The notes under the pieces: generated by a model
Database searches by the model: none
What the model saw: the letters and a program-made list of their open reading frames with translations, nothing else
What the model was told of the DNA's origin: nothing
Program-made: the position numbers and the translations under genes
Part shown: positions 35,994 through 45,105 of the stretch, in pieces
Numbering within the stretch: the first letter of the stretch is position 1
Layout of the letters: the number at the start of each line of letters is the position of its first letter
Origin: Dyadobacter psychrotolerans
GTDB taxonomy: Bacteria > Bacteroidota > Bacteroidia > Cytophagales > Spirosomataceae
Direction of reading: 5' to 3'
DNA: 64,000 bases
Assembly (NCBI RefSeq): GCF_004349265.1
Contig: NZ_SMFL01000007.1
Location: 285,429 to 349,428, forward strand

Positions 35994-37415
35994 ATGTTTG
36001 GTCTCGAAACCGACATTTTCTTACTCCTCGCTTTCAGTATCTTAGCGGCTTGTGCATTTGAGTTTGTAAATGGTTTTCACGATACAGCCAACGCTGTTGC
36101 AACCGTTATCTACACCAATTCTTTAAAACCGAACATCGCAGTAATGTGGTCGGGCTTTTGCAACTTTCTGGGCGTTTTTCTGGGAGGAATTGCCGTAGCC
36201 ATGGGAATTGTGAATCTTCTTCCCGTAGAAATGCTGATTGATCAGGATGTGTATCATAGTGTTGCAATGATTTTCGCCCTGCTTTTCAGTGCCATTATCT
36301 GGAACCTTGGAACATGGTATTTTGGTTTGCCAAGTTCAAGTTCTCATACGCTTATCGGGTCCATTTTGGGTGTAGGCCTTGCCTTTACCTTCATGCCGGA
36401 AAATACACAGGGTGCCGGTGTAAACTGGGCCAAGGCAGAAGAATTGTTTACTTCACTTCTTACCTCACCCATATTTGGTTTTGCGCTCGCAATTATTATT
36501 ATGTTTTTGCTTAGGCGTTTGCTTTCAAAACCTTTACGTGATATCGTTTTTAGTGAACCGAAAAAGAATCAGGCACCGCCTATCTGGATCAGAGCTATTT
36601 TGATCACAACCTGTACGCTGGTTAGTTTTTTTCATGGTTCAAATGACGGTCAAAAGGGAGTAGGTTTGGTAATGCTGATTTTAATTGGGATTGTGCCGGC
36701 CCATTTTGCACTCGACAACAGCATCGATCCTATTGAAATGAAGGCTGATCTGATTCGTATAGAACAAACTGTAAGCAGAATTGACTCTATGAAGCTTTCT
36801 GCTTCTGATCGGTTGAAACTGCATTCAATTCACAAAGAAATTTCATCTCTTACGTCAGAAATCAATAAACCGCTTGCAGACCATAAACTTCCTCTTGAGG
36901 AACGGATGAATGCGCGTCGTTCGCTGCTTTTGATCAGCCGAAACACCAAAACGATTTTAGATAACGGGGACGCAACACTTAACACGGAAGATAAAGCCTA
37001 CCTTAAGATGCAGTCTGCGAGTGAACAAGGTATTAGACGTTATACAGACTACGCTCCGGACTGGGTCATATTAATGATTTCACTTTCACTTGGTCTTGGT
37101 ACCATGGTTGGCTGGAAACGCATCGTTGTGACGATTGGAGAAAAAATTGGTAAACAACATCTTACCTATGCGCAAGGTGCTTCTGCCGAGCTTGTAGCAG
37201 CGAGTACGATTGGTGTTTCCTCAATGCTTGGGTTACCGGTAAGTACAACACACGTGTTATCTTCGGGTATTGCGGGGGCTATGGTTGCAAGTAAAGGCGT
37301 GAAAAATTTGCAGGCCGGAACGATACGTAATATCGTAATCGCCTGGGTTTTAACTTTGCCCGTTACCATGGTTTTATCAGGATCGTTGTACGCTTTTTTC
37401 CGTTGGATATTCTAA
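35994..37415 (+). CDS. Inorganic phosphate transporter, PiT family
   Basis: This 473-residue inner-membrane symporter has the two inverted family signatures. FEFVNGFHDTANAVATVIYT is at residues 22-41, and the C-terminal copy is seen as GASAELVAASTIGVSSMLGLPVSTTH near residue 390. The central cytoplasmic loop (about residues 245-340) is long, charged and helical, which is common in Bacteroidota PiT proteins. No PhoU-like gene is adjacent. A very strong terminator follows. Confidence 0.94.
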   Translation: MFGLETDIFLLLAFSILAACAFEFVNGFHDTANAVATVIYTNSLKPNIAVMWSGFCNFLGVFLGGIAVAMGIVNLLPVEMLIDQDVYHSVAMIFALLFSAIIWNLGTWYFGLPSSSSHTLIGSILGVGLAFTFMPENTQGAGVNWAKAEELFTSLLTSPIFGFALAIIIMFLLRRLLSKPLRDIVFSEPKKNQAPPIWIRAILITTCTLVSFFHGSNDGQKGVGLVMLILIGIVPAHFALDNSIDPIEMKADLIRIEQTVSRIDSMKLSASDRLKLHSIHKEISSLTSEINKPLADHKLPLEERMNARRSLLLISRNTKTILDNGDATLNTEDKAYLKMQSASEQGIRRYTDYAPDWVILMISLSLGLGTMVGWKRIVVTIGEKIGKQHLTYAQGASAELVAASTIGVSSMLGLPVSTTHVLSSGIAGAMVASKGVKNLQAGTIRNIVIAWVLTLPVTMVLSGSLYAFFRWIF

Positions 37416-37460
37416 ACAGAAAATAAGAAGTTAAGGAATTCAGAAGTTAGAATTTATTAT

Positions 37461-37504
37461 AAAAGCTGAGTAAAATAGTTTGGACTATTTTGCTCAGCTT
37501 TTTT
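37461..37504 (+). terminator. Strong intrinsic terminator after the phosphate transporter
   Basis: A 19-bp stem (37461-37479 with 37484-37502, one G-T pair) has a 4-base TTGG loop and ends in a six-T tract. Confidence 0.92.
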
Positions 37505-37617
37505 GATTATTGATAAATAGATGACACCTGTTTGAACTGTCTTTGGTTTTGCAATGGTTATTATCGTAATTCGTCATGGATTTTTAATGATCAACAAAAA
37601 GCCAATTATTCACCATA

Positions 37618-38613
37618 ATGACAAAAATTGAAGAGCAGGTTAGCCGTTACGGTTATGTGACGGAAGCCATTGCAGATGATATTGACCTGATTGCAGAAAT
37701 TAACCGGTTAAAAAAAGAAAAAAACGCTGTTATCCTGGCGCACTATTATGTAGATGCTGAAATTCAGGATCTGGCAGATTATATAGGAGATAGTCTGGGG
37801 CTTTCCCAGCAGGCTGCATCAACCGAAGCAGATATGATCGTTTTCTGCGGCGTGCATTTTATGGGAGAAACTGCCAAGGTTTTAAGTCCCAATAAAAAGG
37901 TCGTTATTCCTGATTTTAATGCAGGATGTTCCCTTGCCGATTCAGCTCCTGCGGATAAGTTTGCAGCCTTTAAAGCACAGTATCCGGATCATATCGTAAT
38001 CAGTTATATCAACTGTTCTGCGGAAATAAAGGCGTTGACAGATATTGTTTGCACGTCATCAAATGCTTTGCAGATTGTAAACAGTTTGCCAAAAGACCAA
38101 AAGATCATTTTTGCTCCGGACGCTAACCTGGGTCGTTACGTGGCGCATAAAACAGGACGGGAAATGGTTTTGTGGGATGGTGCCTGTATCGTTCACATCG
38201 ATATTTCGCGGGAAAAATTAAAGCAGCTGCGGGAAGAAAATCCTGATGCATTGCTGATTGCCCATCCGGAATGTAAGGAAGATATTTTGATGCAATCGGA
38301 TTTTGTGAGCTCTACAACCGGTTTGCTGAAATTTGTGAAGGAATCGGAGCATGATAAGTTTGTTGTTGCGACGGAGGCCGGGATTCTGCACAAAATGAAA
38401 CAATCGGTTCCACATAAAAAGCTGATACCTGCACCCGGATCTGATAATAATACCTGTGCCTGCTCTGAATGTCCGTACATGAAAATGAATACATTAGAAA
38501 AGGTTTACAACGCGCTTTTGTATGAGCAGCCTGAAATTTTTGTTCCCGAAGATATACGTCTGAAAGCCTACGAATCCGTTGCCAGAATGTTAGAATTAAG
38601 CAAAGGGATTTGA
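37618..38613 (+). CDS. nadA: Quinolinate synthase A
   Basis: This 331-residue [4Fe-4S] enzyme condenses iminoaspartate (from NadB) with dihydroxyacetone phosphate to give quinolinate in de novo NAD synthesis. Family blocks are AVILAHYYVDAEIQDLADYIGDS, FCGVHFMGETAKVLSP, INCSAEIKALTDIVCTSSNA, FAPDANLGRYVA and the C-terminal cysteine cluster region NNTCACSECPYMKMNT. Three cysteine-bearing segments match the cluster ligands. nadB lies 293 bp downstream in the same orientation. Confidence 0.97.
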   Translation: MTKIEEQVSRYGYVTEAIADDIDLIAEINRLKKEKNAVILAHYYVDAEIQDLADYIGDSLGLSQQAASTEADMIVFCGVHFMGETAKVLSPNKKVVIPDFNAGCSLADSAPADKFAAFKAQYPDHIVISYINCSAEIKALTDIVCTSSNALQIVNSLPKDQKIIFAPDANLGRYVAHKTGREMVLWDGACIVHIDISREKLKQLREENPDALLIAHPECKEDILMQSDFVSSTTGLLKFVKESEHDKFVVATEAGILHKMKQSVPHKKLIPAPGSDNNTCACSECPYMKMNTLEKVYNALLYEQPEIFVPEDIRLKAYESVARMLELSKGI

Positions 38614-38906
38614 GGTTTGGAATGCTGAATTAAGAGTTAAGAATGAAGAATGAAAACCAATTAGCCTGAAAGGCTTACATCCCTCAGCCTGGGGCAACGC
38701 CCTGGGAAACAACGACGGGAAACAACGACGGGAAACAACGACGGGAAACAACGATGGGGAAACAACGACGGGAACAACGACGGGAAACGATGGAACAACG
38801 CCCCGGGATTAAATGAACGGAAAACATTGGAACAATTATTTATCAAAACCAATTGTTTGCCGAATGCCGAATGCCGAATGCTATTTTACAACGCTAATTA
38901 CAAAAA
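38614..38906. repeat. Intergenic region with a 13-bp minisatellite and other short repeats
   Basis: Between nadA and nadB the sequence GGGAAACAACGAC is repeated about six to seven times from 38704 to about 38793, with 1-base length changes and C/T changes in later copies. It is preceded by GCCTGGGGCAACGCCCTGGG (38690-38708), which looks like part of a dispersed intergenic repeat. CGAATGC is repeated three times at about 38860-38880, and an AAGAGTTAAGAATGAAGAATG stretch begins near 38631. No gene is supported; the reverse-strand ORF across it is an artefact of the repeat. Confidence 0.8.
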
Positions 38907-40487
38907 ATGCCTCAATTTGATTTCCTGATTATTGGATCCGGTATTGCCGGACTTAGTTACGCCGCCAAACTGGCCAGGCATTTTGAAGCGGTGGAACAGG
39001 ATATTTCCATTGCGGTAATTACCAAAGTTCAAGCCGATGAAACCAATACCAAGTATGCACAAGGCGGCATAGCGGTTGTGTGGGCAGAATCGGATTCTTT
39101 TGAAAAACACATCCAGGACACCATGGATGCCGGTGATGAAGTCAATAAAAGGAATATCGTTGAAATTGTTGTAAAAGAAGCTCCGCAGCGTATACAGGAA
39201 TTAATCGATTACGGCACTCGCTTTGACAAAGAATCCGGAGGGGAATATGATCTTGCCAAAGAAGGCGGGCACTCTGACAACAGGATTCTGCATTTTAAAG
39301 ATATTACCGGAGCAGAAATTGAACGTGCTCTTTTGGAAGAAGTTTTAAGGCATAAAAGCATTCAGGTTTTCACACATTATTATGCCGTTGAGCTGATCAC
39401 CCAGCATCATTTAGGCGCAACAGTTTACAGGTATCAGGAAGATATAAAATGTTTTGGAGCTTATGTTCTAAATCGTCGTACAGGTGAAGTGGAAAAGTTC
39501 TTGGCTAAAACGACCATGCTGGCAACCGGCGGAATCGGGAATATATATCAAAGTACAACCAACCCAACCATCGCAACCGGCGACGGAATTGCCATGGCAT
39601 ACCGTGCGAAGGGTATTTGTGATAATATGGAATTTATACAGTTCCATCCTACCAGCTTTTACCAGCCGGGAAAAAAACCATCGTTCCTGATTTCAGAGGC
39701 CGTCCGTGGTTTTGGAGGAATATTAAAACGCGCAGACGGAAGCACTTTTATGGAGCTTTACGATGATCGTTTGTCGCTTGCTCCACGTGATATTGTGGCC
39801 AGGGCAATTGACTCGGAAATGAAAAAGAATGGGGTTGATCATGTTTATCTGGATGTGCGTCACTGTGATTATGAGAAATTTCTGGAACATTTTCCAAATA
39901 TTACGCAGTATTGTCTTGATGCAGGAATTGATTTAAGAAAAGAAATGATTCCCGTTGTTCCTGCGCAGCATTATATGTGCGGAGGTGTGCGGGTGAATGA
40001 ATGGGGTAAAACAAACATCAATTTTCTGTACGCAGTGGGAGAGTGTTCCTGCACAGGCTTGCATGGCTCCAATCGTCTGGCTTCCAATTCCTTACTTGAA
40101 GCAGTTGTTTTTGGTCACCGGGCTTATGAAAGTACATTGTCCAGCTTTGATGAGGCAATTGTTCCCGACAATATTCCGGAGTGGGACGATTCCGGTACGA
40201 CACATCCGGAGGAGAATGTGCTTGTGACAGAAATGACACGTGAGTTAAACAGTATCATGTCCAATTACGTAGGCATCGTCCGAACCGACCGACGCATGAA
40301 ACGTGCTTACGACCGCCTTGAACTGCTTCACCAGGAGCATGAAGAACTTTACCGTGAATCCAAGGTTTCGGTAGCTATTTGTGAGCTGAGAAATATGATC
40401 TCGGTTTCTTATCTGATTATCAAAATGGCCATGGCCCGACGGGAAAATATCGGCTTGCATTATAATGCGGATCATGTGAAGGGGTGA
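38907..40487 (+). CDS. nadB: L-aspartate oxidase
   Basis: This 526-residue FAD enzyme oxidises L-aspartate to iminoaspartate for NadA. FAD-binding start: FLIIGSGIAGLSYAAKLA. Other family blocks are TKYAQGGIAVV, KEGGHSDNRILHFKDITGAEIE, ATGGIGNIYQSTTNP, EFIQFHPTSFY, YMCGGVRVNEWG and GECSCTGLHGSNRLASNSLLEAVVFG. It follows nadA in the same direction across a repeat-filled gap and may have its own promoter. It ends 5 bp before the end of the convergent HlyD gene. Confidence 0.97.
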   Translation: MPQFDFLIIGSGIAGLSYAAKLARHFEAVEQDISIAVITKVQADETNTKYAQGGIAVVWAESDSFEKHIQDTMDAGDEVNKRNIVEIVVKEAPQRIQELIDYGTRFDKESGGEYDLAKEGGHSDNRILHFKDITGAEIERALLEEVLRHKSIQVFTHYYAVELITQHHLGATVYRYQEDIKCFGAYVLNRRTGEVEKFLAKTTMLATGGIGNIYQSTTNPTIATGDGIAMAYRAKGICDNMEFIQFHPTSFYQPGKKPSFLISEAVRGFGGILKRADGSTFMELYDDRLSLAPRDIVARAIDSEMKKNGVDHVYLDVRHCDYEKFLEHFPNITQYCLDAGIDLRKEMIPVVPAQHYMCGGVRVNEWGKTNINFLYAVGECSCTGLHGSNRLASNSLLEAVVFGHRAYESTLSSFDEAIVPDNIPEWDDSGTTHPEENVLVTEMTRELNSIMSNYVGIVRTDRRMKRAYDRLELLHQEHEELYRESKVSVAICELRNMISVSYLIIKMAMARRENIGLHYNADHVKG

Positions 40488-40491
40488 AAGC

Positions 40492-41814
40492 TTATTTCTT
40501 TAAAGCATATTTAAGGTTGCCGAAGAACCGCTGTATGAGTCTTCGATCGTTCGTTATGATATCTGCTGAGCCCTTTACCTCGTATTTTACATCTAATTTG
40601 GTACCATAATTCGTTTTTAATTTCTCAGGAAAGTCAATGGTAACCAGATAAGTCTCAGCGTCTCCCTGAGCTGTTTTGATTGCATTTGTAGTTAGCGAAA
40701 TAGAGCTTACTTTTCCTTTCACTGACCCGTACTCGAGGTACGGATAGTCTTCCAATTTTACAATTACCTCCTGGCCGATTTTTACTTTCCCCGCTCCAAC
40801 TGCCGGCAGAATAACCTGGCCATAAAGTTTCTCTTGTTTGGGGATAATGGTGAATACCGGGTCTCCAGCTTGCACAAACTGGTTGTTGTTCCAGAATTTT
40901 AAAAACTGAACTCTTCCGTTAAACGGACAAACGAAAAGATACTTCTGTTTCCACGCCTTAATTCTCTCTATAAAATCGGTGTAAGCAGTTAATAGATCCA
41001 GATGGAGCTGACGTTCCTTCTCAGTTTTAAGAATTTCAATTTCTTGTATTTTACTTTCTGTCTGGCTTAGCTGTTCCTCCGCGTTGGCAATATCCCGCAA
41101 TGTGGATTGATACTGATCTTTCGACGTAACAACTTTGATTTTCGTAACATCAAATTCAGCTTTACTGATGGCACGGTTTAAGAGTAAAGTAGAATCACGA
41201 TCATAAAAGCGCTGATAAAGTTTTTGCCCTTCCAAACCAATTTTGGCGCGGGTATGGGATACAGTCAGTACTTTCTGTTGTTGCAAAAGCAATTTTTGAA
41301 ACGCAAAACTCTGCTGGTCGTAAACGTGATTATCCTGATAGTCTGCCAATTGTTTGAGGGCATTCAGAAAGGCAAAGTAATTTGTGCTGAGCTCTCCCAG
41401 CGATATTTCCTGTGGAAGAGTGTTATAAATTTTCGACGCGCTGTCAGTTGGAAAATGTATTCTGTTAACCAGTGTTGAAATTTTATTCACATCATCCGGG
41501 TCGGCCGGATTTTCCAGTACAGCGATAATCTGATTTTCAGCAACAGTATCCTGCGACTTAATATTTTGTAACTGCAATTTCCCTGTTCCGGCAGCAATCA
41601 GTTTCAAAGGGGCCTCGCTTGCATTAATTGTAACCTGTCCTGAAACAACATCCGGATATCGTACTTTCCATCCGAAAAATAGTATTAGTAATATAATAAA
41701 AAGAATAAGCGTTGTAATTCTTGCCCCAAATTTGGTGGGCATACGCTCAATGATTTCCTGTACTTCCTCAGTACGCTGTAATTTTTCTGTTGATGATGTA
41801 GTATTTCTATCCAT
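40492..41814 (-). CDS. HlyD-family adaptor (membrane-fusion protein) of a peptide/toxin exporter
   Basis: This 440-residue periplasmic adaptor has a short cytoplasmic start, one membrane anchor (about residues 35-52, TTLILFIILLILFFGWKV) and a lipoyl/barrel region (VSGQVTINASEAPLKLIAAG). A long alpha-hairpin runs from about 120 to 290 (QQQKVLTVSHTRAKIGLEGQ...AEEQLSQTESKIQEIEIL). The C-terminal beta-barrel contains PVFTIIPKQEKLYGQVILPA. It would link the C39-type ABC exporter to an outer-membrane channel. Its natural partner gene now ends at 59447, because a 17.5-kb transposon separates them; the severed end of that gene lies 60 bp upstream of this start. Confidence 0.9.
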   Translation of the reverse strand: MDRNTTSSTEKLQRTEEVQEIIERMPTKFGARITTLILFIILLILFFGWKVRYPDVVSGQVTINASEAPLKLIAAGTGKLQLQNIKSQDTVAENQIIAVLENPADPDDVNKISTLVNRIHFPTDSASKIYNTLPQEISLGELSTNYFAFLNALKQLADYQDNHVYDQQSFAFQKLLLQQQKVLTVSHTRAKIGLEGQKLYQRFYDRDSTLLLNRAISKAEFDVTKIKVVTSKDQYQSTLRDIANAEEQLSQTESKIQEIEILKTEKERQLHLDLLTAYTDFIERIKAWKQKYLFVCPFNGRVQFLKFWNNNQFVQAGDPVFTIIPKQEKLYGQVILPAVGAGKVKIGQEVIVKLEDYPYLEYGSVKGKVSSISLTTNAIKTAQGDAETYLVTIDFPEKLKTNYGTKLDVKYEVKGSADIITNDRRLIQRFFGNLKYALKK

Positions 41815-41873
41815 TTTGAACAGAGTTGTTTTTTTGTAATTGCCCGCTGATGAAAATTAATTTGTACCTGCTG

Positions 41874-41948
41874 TCACAGCCCGGCTACCGCAGCCCCGGC
41901 TGCCGAAGTAATGCTGCTTTGTAAGTCCGTTTGTGTTTGCACCAGATT
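41874..41948 (-). pseudogene. Severed 3' end of the ABC exporter gene
   Basis: Read on the minus strand, these bases continue the exporter frame if 59459 is joined to 41948. The codons give N-L-V-Q-T-Q-T-D-L-Q-S-S and then ITSAAGAAVAGL, with TGA at 41876-41874. The join is exactly at the transposon target duplication. The present exporter ends instead after N-L-G inside the transposon end. About two dozen C-terminal residues have been cut off. The HlyD start lies 59 bp downstream of this stop, the spacing expected of the original operon. Confidence 0.88.
41944..41948. repeat. Target-site duplication, left copy (AGATT)
   Basis: AGATT directly abuts the left inverted repeat and is repeated at 59454-59458 directly abutting the right one. 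Five bases is the normal duplication length for Tn3-family transposons. Confidence 0.92.
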
Positions 41949-41991
41949 GGGGTAAACTAAAGAAAGGGAGAAAAACCGTCACGACTTTCGC
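41949..41991 (+). repeat. Left terminal inverted repeat of the Tn3-family element
   Basis: These 43 bases, starting GGGGTAAACTAAAG and ending GACTTTCGC, are the exact reverse complement of 59411-59453. A short open frame runs out of it (to TAA 42061), but nothing recognisable is encoded. Confidence 0.95.
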
Positions 41992-42250
41992 AAAGAACTT
42001 TTATCCGAGCTAAGTGTGACACAGCAAATTCTCAAGGTATATCAATGGATTGATCTGGCTTAATAGAAGTTTATCTTTGTCCGAAATGCTACATCAAGCG
42101 TTACTATATTCGTTCTTAAATAACCCTCAGTGCTCATAATTAGGAAAAGAATGACGTGCTAATAGTTAAAATATGTAAACAAAAAAGACCATGGCAAATA
42201 CTTTTATCTCTTAAATACTTTATAATCTATGTCTACGAAACCCACAGTTG

Positions 42251-42315
42251 TTTGAATGTATTAATCAATGGTTTGAATACCTTTAACCTTGTACAGGGTT
42301 CACATCGTAAATTTG
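42251..42315 (+). promoter_or_regulatory. Operator A and promoter of the OYE operon
   Basis: The half-sites TTTGAATGTATTAA (42251-42264) and TTTGAATACCTTTAA (42272-42286) are 21 bp apart start to start. A -33-like TTG is at 42289 and the -7 element TAAATTTG at 42308-42315. The same pair of half-sites occurs at 53669 and, with a few changes, at 48132. The second half-site abuts the -33 region, the position used by class II activators. The AraC-type protein of the transposon (52548) is the likely ligand; that link is inference. The rest of the gap 41992-42250 shows no gene. Confidence 0.72.
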
Positions 42316-42392
42316 CATTATAATTAGTTGATCTATATATCTGTAAATCATTAAGATAGTAGGTTTAAATTGCAAATTTACCCAGGAGAGTG

Positions 42393-43523
42393 ATGAACAA
42401 GCAGACAAACCCCATATTTAAGCCCTTTACTTTTAATAAGGGTATAACCTTAAAAAATAAGGTGGCAATGGCTCCCATGACCACGTGGGCCAGCAACGAT
42501 AATTACACTATCTCAGCAGATGAAGAAAGGCATTACAAAGCCCGTGTAAATGGTGTCGGTATAGTCATTACCGGTTGCAGCCATGTTACCCCAAGCGGCA
42601 TTGGTTTTACTGATGAATTTGCGTCTTACGATGACACATTTTTACCAAGCCTTAAAAAGCTGGCGACGGTAGCAAAAAGTGGCGGAGCGCCAGCCATACT
42701 TCAAATTTTTCATGCCGGCAATAAGGCACTAGCTCAACTGATACCTGATGGTGATCTGGTGAGTGCCAGTGCAATAGAGGCTGGTGAATCTTCTTTTGTT
42801 AGCGAAGTAAACATTCCCCGTGCACTCTCGCATGAAGAGATCCTTGATATTATTAAAGCCTTTGGCCAGACGACCAGAAGGGCTATTGAAGCCGGTTTTG
42901 ATGGTGTAGAACTTCACGGAGCACACGGGTTTTTAATCCAAAACTTTTTTTCCCCTTTGTTCAACCAGCGTACGGACGAGTGGGGAGGATCTTCACAAAA
43001 TCGTATGCGATTTGCTCTTGAAGTGGTTAAAGAAGTTCAAGCCGTTATTGCGGAGCATGCTACGCGTCCGTTTTTACTAGGTTACCGGATATCTCCTGAG
43101 GAGTCACATCCTGAAAGCTATAAGCTTAAAGACATTTTTCCATTAATTGACCGCCTTATTGAGCTAAAAGTCGATTACCTGCATGCGTCTCTGGCTAATG
43201 TGCTTGAATCAAGACCTATTGGCACTAGCGAGGGAAAAACAATTGCGCAATTGATCCTGGATTACGTATCGGGAAGAATTCCTGTGATTGCTGCCGGACA
43301 AATTAAAAACCCGGAACAGGCTGCCCGGGCCGTAGATATGGGATTGGCATTTGTAGCGATCGGGCAGGCTCTGGTTATCAACCCAAACTGGGTAGAACTG
43401 GCGGCCAGGGGAGAAAAGATTGCAGATTCATTAAGTATCTCAAAGCTCCCGGAACTAGCCATTCCGACCAAATTATGGAATGTCATCGATGCAGCCAAAG
43501 GTTGGTTTCCCATCTCAAATTAG
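42393..43523 (+). CDS. Old-yellow-enzyme family NADH:flavin oxidoreductase
   Basis: The start is at ATG 42393, preceded by AGGAG at 42384 (one of few Shine-Dalgarno-like sites in the window). The product has about 376 residues. It is an FMN-dependent TIM-barrel reductase of activated alkenes. Motifs: KNKVAMAPMTTWAS near the start, ILQIFHAGNKA, the signature GFDGVELHGAHGFLIQNFFS, FNQRTDEWGGS and the C-terminal phosphate-binding part GLAFVAIGQALVINPNW. It is the first gene of a six-gene operon on the transposon and lies under operator A. Confidence 0.92.
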   Translation: MNKQTNPIFKPFTFNKGITLKNKVAMAPMTTWASNDNYTISADEERHYKARVNGVGIVITGCSHVTPSGIGFTDEFASYDDTFLPSLKKLATVAKSGGAPAILQIFHAGNKALAQLIPDGDLVSASAIEAGESSFVSEVNIPRALSHEEILDIIKAFGQTTRRAIEAGFDGVELHGAHGFLIQNFFSPLFNQRTDEWGGSSQNRMRFALEVVKEVQAVIAEHATRPFLLGYRISPEESHPESYKLKDIFPLIDRLIELKVDYLHASLANVLESRPIGTSEGKTIAQLILDYVSGRIPVIAAGQIKNPEQAARAVDMGLAFVAIGQALVINPNWVELAARGEKIADSLSISKLPELAIPTKLWNVIDAAKGWFPISN

Positions 43524-43601
43524 ATCTGCTGTTTTAGAGGAATTGAGAGATAACAAGAGTGATGTCCATCACTGAAAGATTAAATTTTAACCTGTTTAAC
43601 A

Positions 43602-43967
43602 ATGGAAGTAGATCAGCAAATAAGCTCGGATCATCAGGATCAAGCGCAGGATAAAACATCGGTTACAAATCAACCGCGTGGATATCTCATTGCAAACTAT
43701 ACCATCCATGATCAGGCGACCTATGCAAAGTATGTGCAGGCTGCGGGTGCATTAAATGCTAAGTATAAGCTCCGGCCTATGATTTATGATGCAGCTGTAA
43801 AAGCTGTGGAAGGAAAGCCTGAATCCGTCATTGCAATAGCTGAGTTTGAGAGTTTTGCTGATGCCCAGCGGTTTTACAATTCGGTTGAGTATCAGCAGGC
43901 AATGAAATTTCGGCTCGCTTCGACCGAAGGTTGGGTCTTTCTTGCAGAAAGTGCCTTGATGCCTTAA
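43602..43967 (+). CDS. DUF1330 family protein
   Basis: This 121-residue cytoplasmic protein is of the ferredoxin-like (dimeric alpha+beta barrel) DUF1330 type. RGYLIANYTIHDQATYAKYVQ is at residues 24-44, and the family end FESFADAQRFYNSVEYQQAMKFR comes before a short tail. The first 22 residues are polar and not conserved in the family. Function is unknown; such proteins are often found with reductases and may bind or turn over small aldehydes or quinones. It is second in the OYE operon. Confidence 0.88.
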   Translation: MEVDQQISSDHQDQAQDKTSVTNQPRGYLIANYTIHDQATYAKYVQAAGALNAKYKLRPMIYDAAVKAVEGKPESVIAIAEFESFADAQRFYNSVEYQQAMKFRLASTEGWVFLAESALMP

Positions 43968-44043
43968 CAGCAAATAAATTTTTTTAAAACAGCATGTCAG
44001 TTTTGACGATCTGGCTGACACTATTCATCAAATAAAACAAATT

Positions 44044-45027
44044 ATGGACTACGTGAAATTTGGAAATACAGGTATGATGGTTTCGCCTTTGTGCCTGGGC
44101 ACAATGAGCTACGGCGGACCCACAAAACAGTTTCCGTGGGCCTTGACAGACGAAGAAAGCCGGCCATTTATTAAGACTGCCCTGGAATCAGGTATCAATT
44201 TTTTTGATACAGCCAATGTATATAACGAGGGCGGCAGCGAGAAAGTCCTTGGGAAAGCGCTACGGGATTTTGCAAAACGGGATGATTATGTGCTGGCAAC
44301 AAAAGTGTTTAATCCTGCCGACGGAATTGGTGGACCTAATAAACAAGGCTTGTCGCGTAAACATATTCTGAGTGCAATTGATGCGAGCCTAACACGTTTG
44401 GGGACAGATTATGTCGATCTGTATCAGACACACCGCTGGGATGAAAATACACCAATAGAGGAAACGATGGAAGCACTGCATGATGTAGTCAAGGCAGGGA
44501 AAGCCAGATATATCGGCGCATCATCTATGTACAGCTGGCAGTTTGCGCAGGCGCAATACATTGCTCAGCTAAATGGCTGGACACGGTTTGTCTCTATGCA
44601 GCCCCATTATAATCTGATCTATCGCGAGGAAGAACGAGAAATGATCCCGTTTTGCGTTGATCAGAAAATTGCCATTATTCCCTAGTCACCCCTGGCAGCA
44701 GGTTTGCTTGGCCGCAGTAACCCGAAAGACAAAGAGGAAACCAAACGTGCCAAGACCGATAATTTCAGTGGTGGTTACTATAACTCGCCTTCTGATTTTG
44801 AGGTAATTGAGCGTTTGCAGCAGCTGGCAAAAGAGAAAGAGATCCCAACTGCGCAGTTGGCTTTGGCCTGGATGATGAGTAAGCCTGAAATTACAGCCCC
44901 GATTGTGGGAGCGACCAAACCAGGGCATATTGAAGATGCCGTATCTGCCTTATCTGTCAAACTATCTGCATCTGAAATCAAGCATTTGGAAGAGCTCTAC
45001 CAGCCGCACCGGGTGATTGGCTTTTGA
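44044..45027 (+). pseudogene. Aldo/keto reductase gene interrupted by an amber codon
   Basis: The frame runs from ATG 44044 to TGA 45027 (327 codons) except for TAG at 44683-44685, codon 214. Around it the protein reads KIAIIP-stop-SPLAAGLLGRS; family members have a Trp here (IPWSPLA), and TGG to TAG is a single change. Everything else is intact: FFDTANVYNEGGSEKVLG with the catalytic Asp and Tyr, VLATKVFNP with Lys, DLYQTHRWD with His, and the C-terminal NADPH-contact APIVGATKPGHIEDAV. It lies within the cargo operon, between DUF1330 and a second AKR. Confidence 0.88.
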
Positions 45028-45105
45028 TAATTAAACAAATCTAATTGATAGACAAGTAATCAAAGGTGCCCGCCAAACGTGCACTATCAATAACCAGATA
45101 ACAAA

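Noticed and set aside
38704..38793. CRISPR array
   Set aside because: The repeats are directly adjacent 13-mers without unique spacers, and no cas genes are nearby.
38661..38852. Reverse-strand 63-residue ORF rich in FPSLF and RRCFP
   Set aside because: It is a translation of the minisatellite and the neighbouring intergenic repeat, not a gene.
41992..42063. Short open frame leaving the left transposon end (KELLSELSVTQQ..., stop near 42061)
   Set aside because: It has no start outside the inverted repeat and no recognisable family; probably chance, or a relic too short to judge.
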